Source: an uncultured Lachnospiraceae bacterium (lineage in GTDB: Bacteria; Bacillota; Clostridia; Lachnospirales; Lachnospiraceae). Taken from it: a stretch of DNA of 50,264 bases. Each line of letters starts with the position of its first letter. Within the stretch, counting starts at the first letter, position 1. Below are positions 26,227 to 34,719 of the stretch, in pieces. Below the pieces are notes generated by a model, which saw nothing but the letters and a program-made list of their open reading frames with translations, was not told where the DNA came from and ran no database searches. A program made the translations under genes and the position numbers. The stretch spans positions 1 through 50,264 of the forward strand of contig CAJUPF010000014.1 of NCBI GenBank assembly GCA_910588565.1, in the 5' to 3' direction.

Positions 26227-28749
26227 TCATTCCGGTATATATCCAAAAAATACATTCCCGGCGTTCCGGAACAATTCTGCGGCATCCTCCTGTCCCATCT
26301 TCGCTGAAGTCCCTTCCATCGGATGATACAGCACAACATTCTGCGCGTCATATCCCACGACAAGCATTGCTTCCGCAGCGTCTGACATCGCAAATACGGG
26401 CGTCCCAAGGCTGATATAATACAAAACTTCATCCAGGCTGCAGCCGGTTAAATCCAGTACAAAAACATCCTCCATCGTTGTCTCAAGGATCTCCTTTGGC
26501 GTCTTTCCCTGCTCTAACAATGCCGTCACGCCAATGTTGACAGACTGCTGCTCTAACATGGCGCTGACGCATCTGGCAATCGAAGAACCTGCCGCATCCT
26601 CTTCACCCACTTTGATTTCCAGTTCCGGCTGTAAAGATTTTCTTGCACGTTTCCAGACATACTGCTGCCCTTTGCCGATGACAACGCCCATTGCTTCATT
26701 TGCTGTGGAAATTGCCTCGCTTAACGTTTCCGTCACCCCCAGCACATCGCCCTGCGCATAAGCATAATATCTGTCATCCTCTCCCCGCGGCGTTAAGGCA
26801 ATCTCCCTGTCTTCTTCGACCACCACCGCCTTCGGCGTAAGGATCTTCGGTGACGAACCGCTCACCGGGTCCACTAAAAACAGCTGTACCTGGGTTTCCT
26901 TTACCTCTGTAATCGTGGTATGGACTCCTGCAACCGCCGTGCCGTTTCCTTCCCGGTTCATAATGGTATCCTGCGGGGCGTCCACATATGCCACGCCGTT
27001 GAACTGAATCCTGTTTAAATACATAATGTAATCTTCAATCTCGATACCCGATACAAAATATCCGTCTTTCTGATAAGATTTTAAATGTTCCAGCGTACCA
27101 GCCTCAGCAATAGTAACCTGATACATTGGAAAAATCGTGTTCCCGGCAAAATCCTTCCGCACGTCCTCTGCCCTTGCCGCACCATAGACAAAATCCTCAT
27201 CCATAAACCCAAGCGGCTTTAAATATTCTCCTTTTTCCGCGGATATCTCCTGCCGCTTTTCGGTTTCTAAATTTTCAAAATAAATCCGATCCGCTTCATT
27301 CAGCTTCCCGCTGTCCGTCCATGCCAGATAGCGGTTGGACTCCGAAATTGCATAGGCGCCTTCCTTCAATCCGTTAATGTATTCTCTGACCTGCATCGTA
27401 GAAAGATCAATCCGGTACACCGTCCCGTCCAGCAGAATAAAAAATATATTCTGTGCGTTTTCATACATCAGCCGTCCCAGATCCGCATTCATCACCTGAT
27501 AGGATTCATTGGTTGGGATAAACAGCTCTTCTTCAATCGTATTCACAACACTGTCATAGTGATAGACGCAGATTCCGACTTTTCCTTCATGATCGCCGCA
27601 GTTCATATAGCCATATACGACAAAATCCAGGCTCCCCGTTTCATCGATATTGATAATCCGGATATCATGCTCCCTGTAATTCTCCCTGTCGTCTATGCCT
27701 TCATTGCCGATAAAACTGAATACCTGCGAGAGCTGGCTGTTTGACTCATTATAGCACCAGAGTTCCCCGCCCTGTACGAAACTTATAATATTGCCCCTTT
27801 CATTTGCGGCAAATTCCACATCCTGCCCCCGGATTCCCAGCTGGATATAGTTTTCATAAGCTTCCAGATTCTCCGCGCGGAAAATCTGCTCCATCGTCCG
27901 CTCATAATTCAAAAGATACATCCGCTCATTGGTATAGCGGACCCGGTAGTACTCCTCTACATTATAGTATTCCAGTTCCCCATTGGCTCCTGTAGATGTC
28001 ATCAGGTAATCCAGAATTACAACTGTATAGGAGCTGTTGATTTCTTTAATCGAAGGAATTGGCTCTAAGAGGCGTTCTCCTTCAAAATCAGCCCACGCCA
28101 CCTGCTTTAGGCTGGAATGGATATCTACTTTATGAAGCGTGGAATTGTCCCCGGACGCGTTTGGCTCCAGATACGTAGCAAGGCTGTCGGCAGCGGTTTT
28201 GTCAAAAGTCTTCCGATGAAAATCCATTGCAAACGCCACGCAGTCCTCTGTATAACAGTCCTGCTCTTCTATAATTCTGGTATAATAATAAATCGTATCT
28301 TCGCCGGAAGATACTTTGATAATCAAAAGATATTCTTCGTTTTTCTGCAAAAGATTCTGAATCGGGATATCCGCGCTGATTCTGCCTTCTTCCTGTTTGT
28401 AATCTTCTACTGTAAAATCCGAAATCAGCCGTTCCATATCCAGGCTTCGTATCTCACAGGAAAGCCCGTCTACCCTGGTATCATACAGCCGAATCTGGAT
28501 TGGCAGAATCCGTTCTTCGCTGATCGGCGTAATCGTATCCCGCATATATACGCCATTCATCTGTGATGTATACCCACGGAGTTCATTCACCTGGATATCC
28601 TGCATATACAACGAAACAAGCGGCAGCGACGCGTCTCCTAGTTCCGTTGTCAAATCCTGATTCGTATGATTCGTCAGCTGCCCAAACCCGATCACGCCCA
28701 GGCAAAACACAGCAAGTAATACCAGTACTTTTATAATCCCTTTTTTCAT
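26227..28749 (-). CDS. Membrane-anchored unknown with propeller-like middle and C39-like end
   Basis: I do not recognise a named family. The 840 residues start with a short cytosolic tail and one hydrophobic helix (about 5-27), so most of the protein is probably outside. The middle (about 320-620) has repeated short beta-rich units such as GNIISFVQGGELWCYN, NIFFILLDGTVYRIDLS and NRYLAWTDSGKL, resembling a beta-propeller. The final about 115 residues (SIARCVSAMLEQ to GYIPE) resemble a peptidase C39-like fold: GTPVFAMSDAAEAMLVVGYD then VVLYHPMEG. In active members a His sits where this one has Ala-Met before VVGYD, so the domain looks inactive and may bind peptides. Upstream lies a small unknown on the same strand. 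Function not assigned. Confidence 0.7.
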   Translation of the reverse strand: MKKGIIKVLVLLAVFCLGVIGFGQLTNHTNQDLTTELGDASLPLVSLYMQDIQVNELRGYTSQMNGVYMRDTITPISEERILPIQIRLYDTRVDGLSCEIRSLDMERLISDFTVEDYKQEEGRISADIPIQNLLQKNEEYLLIIKVSSGEDTIYYYTRIIEEQDCYTEDCVAFAMDFHRKTFDKTAADSLATYLEPNASGDNSTLHKVDIHSSLKQVAWADFEGERLLEPIPSIKEINSSYTVVILDYLMTSTGANGELEYYNVEEYYRVRYTNERMYLLNYERTMEQIFRAENLEAYENYIQLGIRGQDVEFAANERGNIISFVQGGELWCYNESNSQLSQVFSFIGNEGIDDRENYREHDIRIINIDETGSLDFVVYGYMNCGDHEGKVGICVYHYDSVVNTIEEELFIPTNESYQVMNADLGRLMYENAQNIFFILLDGTVYRIDLSTMQVREYINGLKEGAYAISESNRYLAWTDSGKLNEADRIYFENLETEKRQEISAEKGEYLKPLGFMDEDFVYGAARAEDVRKDFAGNTIFPMYQVTIAEAGTLEHLKSYQKDGYFVSGIEIEDYIMYLNRIQFNGVAYVDAPQDTIMNREGNGTAVAGVHTTITEVKETQVQLFLVDPVSGSSPKILTPKAVVVEEDREIALTPRGEDDRYYAYAQGDVLGVTETLSEAISTANEAMGVVIGKGQQYVWKRARKSLQPELEIKVGEEDAAGSSIARCVSAMLEQQSVNIGVTALLEQGKTPKEILETTMEDVFVLDLTGCSLDEVLYYISLGTPVFAMSDAAEAMLVVGYDAQNVVLYHPMEGTSAKMGQEDAAELFRNAGNVFFGYIPE

Positions 28750-28784
28750 GGTATGCTAAACCTCTTCTTTTCCCGATCCACAAC

Positions 28785-28820
28785 ATGCCATGATTCCAGC
28801 AATATCTGAAACCATGGCAT
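28785..28820. other. Intergenic stem-loop
   Basis: Arms of 15 bases (28785-28799 and 28806-28820) pair at 13 positions around a 6-base loop, with ATGCCATG perfectly mirrored. It lies between the 135-residue gene and the 840-residue gene. No T-run; may be an mRNA processing or attenuating hairpin. Confidence 0.5.
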
Positions 28821-28842
28821 TTTCCCGTTGTCTCAATTCTTT

Positions 28843-29250
28843 TTACCACCATCTCCGGCAGCAGCGTCTGCGCCTGCCCCGGCGCCGGTACATCTCGTCA
28901 TACAAAAGCACCTGTACCACATCCATCAAATCTCTGTCCCTGCCGCCGCTTTGGCGTTCCGTCTCCTGTACGGGAAGCGCCCTGTCATAAATCTTCGCCG
29001 CCAGCCGGTACATCATAACTTTATCCGGATATTCATCGTACATCATGCTTCCTTCGTATTCCATTTTGTCACATTCTTCTTCTACGTATGCAAGCAGTTT
29101 CTTCATGCGTTTCGGATATAACTCTTTCATACGTTCCATATCCCGTTCATATTCCCGCTCTGTCTGGTAAACATTCGTCATAGGATATGTCAGGTAAAAG
29201 GGCATTTGCTCCTTTGGCATCCGCAGATAAGATTCTTCAAACTGATTCAC
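28843..29250 (-). CDS. Small conserved unknown with Arg/Cys-rich tail
   Basis: A 135-residue cytosolic protein without membrane helix. It is Tyr-, Met- and Glu-rich in the first 90 residues (ELYPKRMKKLLAYVEEECD, MEYEGSMMYDEYPDK) and ends with a very basic stretch (YRRRGRRRRCCRRWW). I recall similar short proteins in Lachnospiraceae but know no function; the composition is compatible with a spore or nucleic-acid-associated protein, which is only a guess. The start is a GTG with GGAG eight bases upstream. It has its own promoter covered by a palindrome (29301-29322), so it may be a regulated single gene or lead the transcript for the 840-residue protein. Confidence 0.65.
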   Translation of the reverse strand: MNQFEESYLRMPKEQMPFYLTYPMTNVYQTEREYERDMERMKELYPKRMKKLLAYVEEECDKMEYEGSMMYDEYPDKVMMYRLAAKIYDRALPVQETERQSGGRDRDLMDVVQVLLYDEMYRRRGRRRRCCRRWW

Positions 29251-29300
29251 TGCAACAGCTCCGTTTTTAATCTCAATATACTATATGCCGTTTCTCCGCC

Positions 29301-29348
29301 AATGTTACGATCCTGTAACATTATAGCCCAGACGTTTCAGAAACACAA
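29301..29348 (-). promoter_or_regulatory. Promoter overlapped by a palindromic operator candidate
   Basis: On the minus strand TTGTGT (complement of 29343-29348), a 17-base spacer and TATAAT (complement of 29320-29325). The perfect palindrome AATGTTAC-6-GTAACATT (29301-29322) begins in the -10 element and runs past the expected start of transcription, the usual position for a repressor site. Confidence 0.65.
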
Positions 29349-29357
29349 CTGTTTTTA

Positions 29358-30590
29358 TCAATTCCTGCGCAGCGCTTCGATCGGACTCATTTTTGCCGCT
29401 TTCTTAGCCGGATAAATGCCAAAGAACAGACCAATGACAGAAGAAAACAACGTGGTCAGCAGCACTGTACTGATGCTTACGGAAGGGGTAAACGCAAGCA
29501 TCGGATTTACCATTGCGACAATCTTCGCCACTAAAAATGCCCCGGCAACACCGGCCAGAATCCCGATCAGCCCTCCAATCATCGTAATGATTGCAGATTC
29601 GGATAAAAACTGCAGCATAATGGAACGCGTCTTCGCCCCTAACGCTTTGCGGATTCCAATTTCCCTTGTGCGTTCCGTAACCGATACCAGCATAATATTC
29701 ATAACGCCGATTCCGCCTACAATCAGGGAAATTGCCGCCACCAAAGAGATCAGCATCGTCACAACATTGATCACCGTATTGACAATGCTCATATAATCAT
29801 TAAAGCTTTCATACTGGTAAATATCTTCTCCATAGCACTGATGCCTGCGTTCGAGCAGGCTTACCACCTGAGAAGTGATTGCCGCCGTATCCGCGCCGTC
29901 TTCCGCCAGAAGATAGATCTGATAGTAGTCATCCATTACCATACCGTAAACCTGCTCTAAAACCGTAATCGGAAAATATAAATAGACCGGTGAATTTTCA
30001 TAGGTAAACGTAAACATGGATTGCTGTTCCGCCTGTTCCACACCAATAATGGTAAGTGTCAGCTCCACATCCCAGAACGTGACGTCTAAACTCATGCCAA
30101 TCACATCCGTAGAGCCAAACAGGCGCACCGCGTCATTTTCCCCAATCACGCAGACCTGCTGGCCTGACAGATATTCGGATTCATTAAAATATCTGCCCTT
30201 TAAAATTTTGGAAGTGGAAAAATACTGGTAAGACGCCATCTGTCCGCTTCCCTGCACCTGAAACTCCCCTTTCTGTGTAGTGGTAGTTCCATCGCAGTAC
30301 ATATAAGTATTCACTGCCTTAATGCCATCGACTTCTTCTTTGATCGCCTCCATATCGTCATTCGTAATATAATAGGAACCTGTACTGTCATATGTATACA
30401 GGGCAATCTGTCCGGCCGCAATTCCCGCCATCTGCTCCGTAATAACATTCTTGGCTCCATTTCCCAGGGACATAATCAGTATGACCGAGGAAATCCCGAT
30501 AATAATACCGAGCATCGTTAAAAATGACCGCATTTTATTGGCTTTGATATTGGAGACGGCCATTTTCAGGTATTCATAAATCTGCGACAT
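29358..30590 (-). CDS. MacB/YknZ-like ABC permease
   Basis: A 410-residue FtsX/MacB-type permease: N-terminal helix (about 20-42, FLTMLGIIIGISSVILIMSLG), a large extracytoplasmic MacB core domain (about 50-270), and three more helices (about 275-300, 325-350, 370-395) with the signature loop ERTREIGIRKALGAKTRSI between them and a KMSPIEALR end. It is inferred to transmit ATP hydrolysis to the adaptor-bound export of peptides, toxins or antibiotics. It is the third gene of an ATPase-adaptor-permease operon, eight bases after the adaptor gene, with AGGAGG at its start. Confidence 0.92.
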   Translation of the reverse strand: MSQIYEYLKMAVSNIKANKMRSFLTMLGIIIGISSVILIMSLGNGAKNVITEQMAGIAAGQIALYTYDSTGSYYITNDDMEAIKEEVDGIKAVNTYMYCDGTTTTQKGEFQVQGSGQMASYQYFSTSKILKGRYFNESEYLSGQQVCVIGENDAVRLFGSTDVIGMSLDVTFWDVELTLTIIGVEQAEQQSMFTFTYENSPVYLYFPITVLEQVYGMVMDDYYQIYLLAEDGADTAAITSQVVSLLERRHQCYGEDIYQYESFNDYMSIVNTVINVVTMLISLVAAISLIVGGIGVMNIMLVSVTERTREIGIRKALGAKTRSIMLQFLSESAIITMIGGLIGILAGVAGAFLVAKIVAMVNPMLAFTPSVSISTVLLTTLFSSVIGLFFGIYPAKKAAKMSPIEALRRN

Positions 30591-30598
30591 AACGCCTC

Positions 30599-32152
30599 CT
30601 ATTCCGCCGCTTCCGTAGACAGGGCGTTTGCAAAATCTTCCTGCGTATTATCCATCACCGGCATACCTTCCATAATGCTGGAATCCACCGTTGTAATTAC
30701 TTTTTCTCCCTGTTCGATGCCGCTTTTGATCTCCATTTCTTCTTTGGAAGACATTCCGGTTGTCACGTATTTTTTCACAACCAGATTATTCTCTACCACA
30801 TAGACAAAATCTCCGGTTGTATCCGAGTTCACCGCGGTAATCGGCACAATCAGCACATCTTCCGCCGAGCCCAGATCGACTGTGACTTTTGCGTCCAGCC
30901 CAAGAATCAGATTGTCATCCGGATTGTCAATGCGAATTTTTACCGTTACCATAGCGCCGCCGGATTCACTTTTCTGGGCAATTTTGCTGATCGTATCCAC
31001 CGTTCCCGTATAATCCCTCTCCTGGAAGTTTACCGTTACTTTCTGTCCCTCGGCCAGATTCGTCAGATTATATTTCGATACGGAAATCTCCACACACATT
31101 TCTCTTGCGCTCGCTAAGGTAATCAAAGGAGTCCCTTCTGTCGCTATCGTACCTGCCGATGCGGCGACTTCTGTTACAATTCCATCAAAATCCGCGGTAA
31201 TTCCGGCTTTTGCCCTGGACAGATCCGCCGCGCTCTGTTCTAGTGTCAGGCTGCTGGCCTGCTTGGTATAGCTGATATTCGCTTTTGCCGATTCCGATAA
31301 AATCCCGGCCTCCGCTGATGCATTTTTGGACTCTGCTTCGGCAAGTTTGCTCTGCAGTTCCGCAAGCTGCGTATTTTTCTGGGTCAGCTGTGCCTGGATA
31401 TTGGTCATATTATTTGCAAGATCTCTGGAATTTGCCAGGGAATCCTGCCTGTTCTGGATCTCTTTTTCTTTGTCGCTTTTCTCTTTTTTCAGCTGCTTTA
31501 ATTTGTCTTTTTCCTTGTCTGTGATTGTCTTCTGCTCTTTTTTGGCTTCCAGAGCTAAAATCCGGGAAGCGATATCTTCCACTTCTCCCTGCAGCCTTGC
31601 AATTTCTTCATTGATGGCGGCATTGTTGTTGCCCGCGATTTCATTGTTTGTCGCCTGCGCCTGGAGATTGGCGATTTCCGCATTTACTGTGTCGATCTGG
31701 CTCTTTAGCGTATTGATATCGCTGGCGCTCCTTGCCAGATCCGCCGCGCTTTCATTGCTCTTTGTCAGTGAATCGTTAGAAGTCGCCGTCTCAGCTTTTG
31801 CCTGAAGCTCTGCGATATCATAACTTTTCTGCAGGGAAGAGGTATCATAGGTCAGCAGATAATCTCCCTTTAATACTTTCTGCCCGACTTCCACCGGGAC
31901 TTCCCCCACCTGCGCGTTAATCGGGGAAGCATATACCCTTGTCAGGCTGCTGCCAATCGTCCCGCTGGTATCTAATGTCGAGGTAATTGTCCCTGTTACT
32001 GCCTCAGCCGTATCCACGATCGGCAAAAGCTCGTTTGAACCGCCGGACAACGCGCCTGCGGCAATCCGCACAACCACTGCAAGCACTATAATAACAGCCA
32101 CAATCTTCCATTTTTTTATCTTCTTTTTCGATCCCTGTTTTTTCTGAAACAT
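30599..32152 (-). CDS. HlyD/MacA-like membrane fusion adaptor
   Basis: A 517-residue adaptor of the tripartite-like Gram-positive export systems (YknX type). A basic N-terminus is followed by one membrane anchor (about 17-37), a biotinyl-lipoyl half motif near 70-110 (GEVPVEVGQKVLKGDYLLTYD), a long coiled coil of Lys, Glu, Gln and Asn-rich heptads (about 120-310), the second lipoyl half (TADFDGIVTEVAASAGTIATEGTPL), and beta-barrel/membrane-proximal domains to the end. The start is the ATG at 32152 after AAGGAG; an upstream frame start at 32191 lies inside the ATPase gene. Acts with the ATPase and permease on either side. Confidence 0.9.
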   Translation of the reverse strand: MFQKKQGSKKKIKKWKIVAVIIVLAVVVRIAAGALSGGSNELLPIVDTAEAVTGTITSTLDTSGTIGSSLTRVYASPINAQVGEVPVEVGQKVLKGDYLLTYDTSSLQKSYDIAELQAKAETATSNDSLTKSNESAADLARSASDINTLKSQIDTVNAEIANLQAQATNNEIAGNNNAAINEEIARLQGEVEDIASRILALEAKKEQKTITDKEKDKLKQLKKEKSDKEKEIQNRQDSLANSRDLANNMTNIQAQLTQKNTQLAELQSKLAEAESKNASAEAGILSESAKANISYTKQASSLTLEQSAADLSRAKAGITADFDGIVTEVAASAGTIATEGTPLITLASAREMCVEISVSKYNLTNLAEGQKVTVNFQERDYTGTVDTISKIAQKSESGGAMVTVKIRIDNPDDNLILGLDAKVTVDLGSAEDVLIVPITAVNSDTTGDFVYVVENNLVVKKYVTTGMSSKEEMEIKSGIEQGEKVITTVDSSIMEGMPVMDNTQEDFANALSTEAAE

Positions 32153-32156
32153 GATT

Positions 32157-32882
32157 TCACTCCTTTTCCGTATCCGATACAATTTTTCCATCCATAATAC
32201 GTATTACCCGATTTGCGCTTTCTGCAATCTGATTATCATGGGTGATTAAAATCACCGTCCGCCCCTCGCCATGAAGCTCCCGCAGAATCTGCATAATCTC
32301 CTTGCTTGAAGCGGAGTCCAGATTTCCGGTCGGTTCATCCGCCAGAATCACCGGAGGCGCCGCCGCAAGCGCCCTGGCAATTGCCACACGCTGCTGCTGC
32401 CCGCCGGACATTTCCGAAGGTTTGTGATCCATCCGGTTCTCAAGCCCCACTCTTTTCAGTGATTCCACCGACATTTCATGGCGTTTTGCGGCCGGAACAT
32501 TCCGGTAAATCAAGGGAAGCTCCACATTCTCCAGCGCTGTCAGATTCGGTATCAGATTAAACCCCTGAAAAATAAAACCGATTTCCTTATTGCGGATTTC
32601 CGACAACTCATCATCTGACAGCCCGGCCACATCGTTTCCATTCAGGTAATAGCTGCCCGATGTAGGAATGTCCAGGCAGCCCAGCATATTCATAAATGTA
32701 GATTTTCCGGAACCGGACTGGCCGATAATCGCAACAAATTCCCCTCTGTCGATACGCAGCGATACATCGTTTAGCGCCCGGACTTCATTTTCTCCGGGAT
32801 TGTAAATCTTCATCAGGTTTCTGACTTCAATCAGGGCATCCCCTCCGGGGATTTCGTTCTGCTCCTCATGTCCCTCCAACAC
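32157..32882 (-). CDS. MacB/YknY-like ABC transporter ATPase
   Basis: A 241-residue cytosolic ATPase. Walker A GQSGSGKS (about 54-61), Q-loop FIFQGFNLIP, signature MSGGQQQRVAIARAL, Walker B VILADEPTGNLDS and switch His in ITHDNQIAE are all intact, with the LolD/MacB-type layout. The start is a GTG at 32882, six bases after GGAG. It heads the operon with adaptor and permease; the adaptor ATG lies five bases beyond its stop. Confidence 0.94.
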   Translation of the reverse strand: MLEGHEEQNEIPGGDALIEVRNLMKIYNPGENEVRALNDVSLRIDRGEFVAIIGQSGSGKSTFMNMLGCLDIPTSGSYYLNGNDVAGLSDDELSEIRNKEIGFIFQGFNLIPNLTALENVELPLIYRNVPAAKRHEMSVESLKRVGLENRMDHKPSEMSGGQQQRVAIARALAAAPPVILADEPTGNLDSASSKEIMQILRELHGEGRTVILITHDNQIAESANRVIRIMDGKIVSDTEKE

Positions 32883-32943
32883 TCATCTCTCCTTCCTTGT
32901 ATCCATGTACTCAGCAGTATTCTATTTCTCCGCAACTGTACTA

Positions 32944-32982
32944 TATCATTGATACAATAATACATCTTGTTCTTCTTGTCAA
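32944..32982 (-). promoter_or_regulatory. Promoter and small palindrome ahead of the ABC operon
   Basis: On the minus strand a perfect TTGACA (complement of 32977-32982), a 17-base spacer and TATTGT (complement of 32954-32959). Just downstream lies TATCATTGATA (32944-32954), an 11-base palindrome that could be an operator half of a local regulator. Confidence 0.6.
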
Positions 32983-33020
32983 CCATCTTAAAAAAATACT
33001 AAGATTTATTAATGATTTAG

Positions 33021-33082
33021 GGTACATTTCACACCCCGCCAGTTTTGACGAATATTTCGTAACATCTGGTGTGAAAAGTAAC
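33021..33082. repeat. 62-bp near-palindromic dispersed repeat, copy 2
   Basis: Reads as the inverse complement of 6825-6887 with six substitutions and one missing base. It keeps the same plan: inverted ends containing CATTTCACACC and GGTGTGAAA, an inner CCAG/CTGG pair and an AT-rich centre. It lies about 40 bases after the stop of the sensor gene and about 40 bases before the ABC operon promoter. Confidence 0.8.
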
Positions 33083-33121
33083 TGATTTAGATCCGGCCAG
33101 GCATCCGTCAGAGAGAGGCCG

Positions 33122-34369
33122 CTACTCCTGCATAGATTGAAACAATGCCTGCAATCCGGCACCAAACAACGGCCGCTGCATATATCCGTCAACTCCTGCC
33201 CGCATCGCTTTTACAGAAGTTTCCTTATTATAAGAAGAAATCAGGATAATACAGGTCCGGTTTCCTGTTTTCCATCGGATATACCTTATAAATGCCTGTA
33301 AATCCCCTGTCACGGCTCTTTCTCCGATACATACCATATCATAGGACGGACCTTCCCTGCTTAAGCACGTCTCCAGATTATTTATTCCGCAAACAGCGGT
33401 ACATTCCGCGCCCAGCTGCGCAAACAGCCGTCTGACTTCCTCTTTTTCTTCATCGCTTTCTTCATAAATCAATATCTTCCTGCCCAGAAGCTCGCCTTTC
33501 CCTGACGGGTACAGATTCTGCAGTTCTAAAAAAAAATCCGCGGTTACGGTAGTTCCTGTTCCCGGCACGCTTTTAATCTGAAGACCGCCCCCCATTGTCC
33601 CTAAAATCCGCTTTGCCACCGGAAGTCCAAAATCACCTTCCGGATACAGAGAAAGCGCCTTCCTTATTTCTTCCGGCGCCATTCCCTGCCCATCATCTTT
33701 TACCTGCAGCTGATAATGTGCATATTGTATTTCCTTAGTATTGCCGCATGGCATTGTGGTATGCCCGCAGGGTATTTCCTTAGTATTGCCGCATGGCATT
33801 GTGGTATGCCCGCAGGGTATTTCCTTAGTATTGCCGCATGGCATTGTGGTATGCCCGCAGGGCACGCACACTTCTGAGGGGATCAGGGTATATCTGCGGG
33901 GCGCTTTCTCTGGCGAAAGCTCTGTCAGCTGCACAGTAATGTTTTTGCATTCCCCGGTGTACGTGATCTCATTTCTGATAATTCTGCTGCAGGCTTTCAT
34001 CAGCATCTGCAGATCCCCAATCACATGCTCATGCACCACACCCCCATTATAGGCCAAAAAGCACTGCCCTTTCTTTTCCGCTTCCGGCCAGAGCTGACCT
34101 GTCATAGAAATAAAAAAATGCCCCAGCAAAAACGGTTCTCGCTTTCTGGTCCGGTATTGTTCTGACAAATTTGCCAGTTCCATCATACCGTCCGTCATAC
34201 ACAGCAACCGCCGGGACAATTCATGATAAATTTCGACGCATTCCAATATGTGTTCCATGTCATCCAAATGGGTTGTCAGCATAGCCGTATTTTCCGCTAT
34301 CCGCTCCCCCACCTTCCGCATATCCTTCATTACACAATAGACCCTGTTTTCCTGATTCCATTTACTCAT
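33122..34369 (-). CDS. Degenerate sensor kinase with pseudo-receiver and 45-bp repeats
   Basis: A 415-residue soluble protein. Residues about 15-80 look like a helical dimerisation region without a clear HisKA phospho-His motif. An ATPase domain follows: N-box-like RNEITY (about 132), DDGQGM (225-230), and VPGTGTTV (about 269-276). Residues about 297-410 resemble a receiver domain (KILIYEESDEEKEEVR...), but at the phospho-Asp position the strand reads YDMVCIG, so it is probably not phosphorylated there. Within the ATPase domain, between two beta strands, three 15-residue copies containing PCGHTTMPCGNT are inserted (about 169-214). The ATG at 34369 is nine bases after AGGAGG; the frame ATG at 34378 touches that site. 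No partner regulator is adjacent. Function unknown; kinase activity doubtful. Confidence 0.75.
   Translation of the reverse strand: MSKWNQENRVYCVMKDMRKVGERIAENTAMLTTHLDDMEHILECVEIYHELSRRLLCMTDGMMELANLSEQYRTRKREPFLLGHFFISMTGQLWPEAEKKGQCFLAYNGGVVHEHVIGDLQMLMKACSRIIRNEITYTGECKNITVQLTELSPEKAPRRYTLIPSEVCVPCGHTTMPCGNTKEIPCGHTTMPCGNTKEIPCGHTTMPCGNTKEIQYAHYQLQVKDDGQGMAPEEIRKALSLYPEGDFGLPVAKRILGTMGGGLQIKSVPGTGTTVTADFFLELQNLYPSGKGELLGRKILIYEESDEEKEEVRRLFAQLGAECTAVCGINNLETCLSREGPSYDMVCIGERAVTGDLQAFIRYIRWKTGNRTCIILISSYNKETSVKAMRAGVDGYMQRPLFGAGLQALFQSMQE
33728..33862 (-). repeat. Three exact 45-bp tandem repeats inside the sensor gene
   Basis: Copies 33728-33772, 33773-33817 and 33818-33862 appear identical. 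Each encodes 15 residues, keeping the frame. Each unit is itself a rough duplication, PCGHTTM followed by PCGNTKEI. The exact identity suggests recent slippage and possible length variation between strains. Confidence 0.95.
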
Positions 34370-34398
34370 ATTTGACATCCTCCTATTCAGTTTGACTG

Positions 34399-34427
34399 AC
34401 TATAGCATACCCTTCTCTCCGTTTCAA
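34399..34427 (-). promoter_or_regulatory. Promoter of the sensor gene
   Basis: On the minus strand TTGAAA (complement of 34422-34427), a 17-base spacer and TATAGT (complement of 34399-34404), about 30 bases before the start codon. The AT-rich stretch from 34428 to about 34587 shows nothing further. Confidence 0.7.
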
Positions 34428-34587
34428 GAAAACCAGGGCGGTAACTTAAATAATAAAACTACTAATTTTGACAAAAAAATACAAAATACCCAGTAAATTC
34501 TGTTCTAAATTTCACAAAGAAAACATAATTTATTTATATTGAGCAGTTTTGAGATATTTCTTAATATATTTTTATAAAAATTTTCCA

Positions 34588-34614
34588 TTGATTTTCACTT
34601 TTTTACATTATACT
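34588..34614 (+). promoter_or_regulatory. Likely promoter of the LtaS-family gene
   Basis: TTGATT (34588-34593), a short 15-base spacer and TATACT (34609-34614). Transcription would begin near 34621, giving a leader of about 100 bases. Confidence 0.4.
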
Positions 34615-34624
34615 CTTGTATGCG

Positions 34625-34700
34625 GTACAAACTTATAGCCGGATCAAGCCGCTTATGCCCAGGTGTACCTGGGTTCGGCATCCGGATGATACTTATGTAC
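34625..34700 (+). promoter_or_regulatory. Structured leader of the LtaS-family gene
   Basis: Three nested stems: CCGGAT (34639-34644) with ATCCGG (34680-34685), GCCG (34648-34651) with CGGC (34676-34679), and CCCAGG/CCTGGG closing a 4-base loop (34658-34673). The joints are asymmetric (CAA on one side only; six bases against two). GTAC and ACTTAT sequences flank the structure on both sides. It ends about 20 bases before the AGGAGG site. It resembles a cis-regulatory RNA; no known riboswitch family is recognised. Confidence 0.55.
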
Positions 34701-34719
34701 ATTGTAAGGAGGAACCATT

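Noticed and set aside
6825..33082. The two 62-63 bp repeats as attachment sites of an integrated element
   Set aside because: They are in inverted rather than direct orientation, and the genes between them are housekeeping (mfd, pth, glgCD, murC, prs) with no integrase.
33728..33862. CRISPR array
   Set aside because: The three 45-bp units are directly adjacent without spacers and stay in frame within a gene; no cas genes are near.
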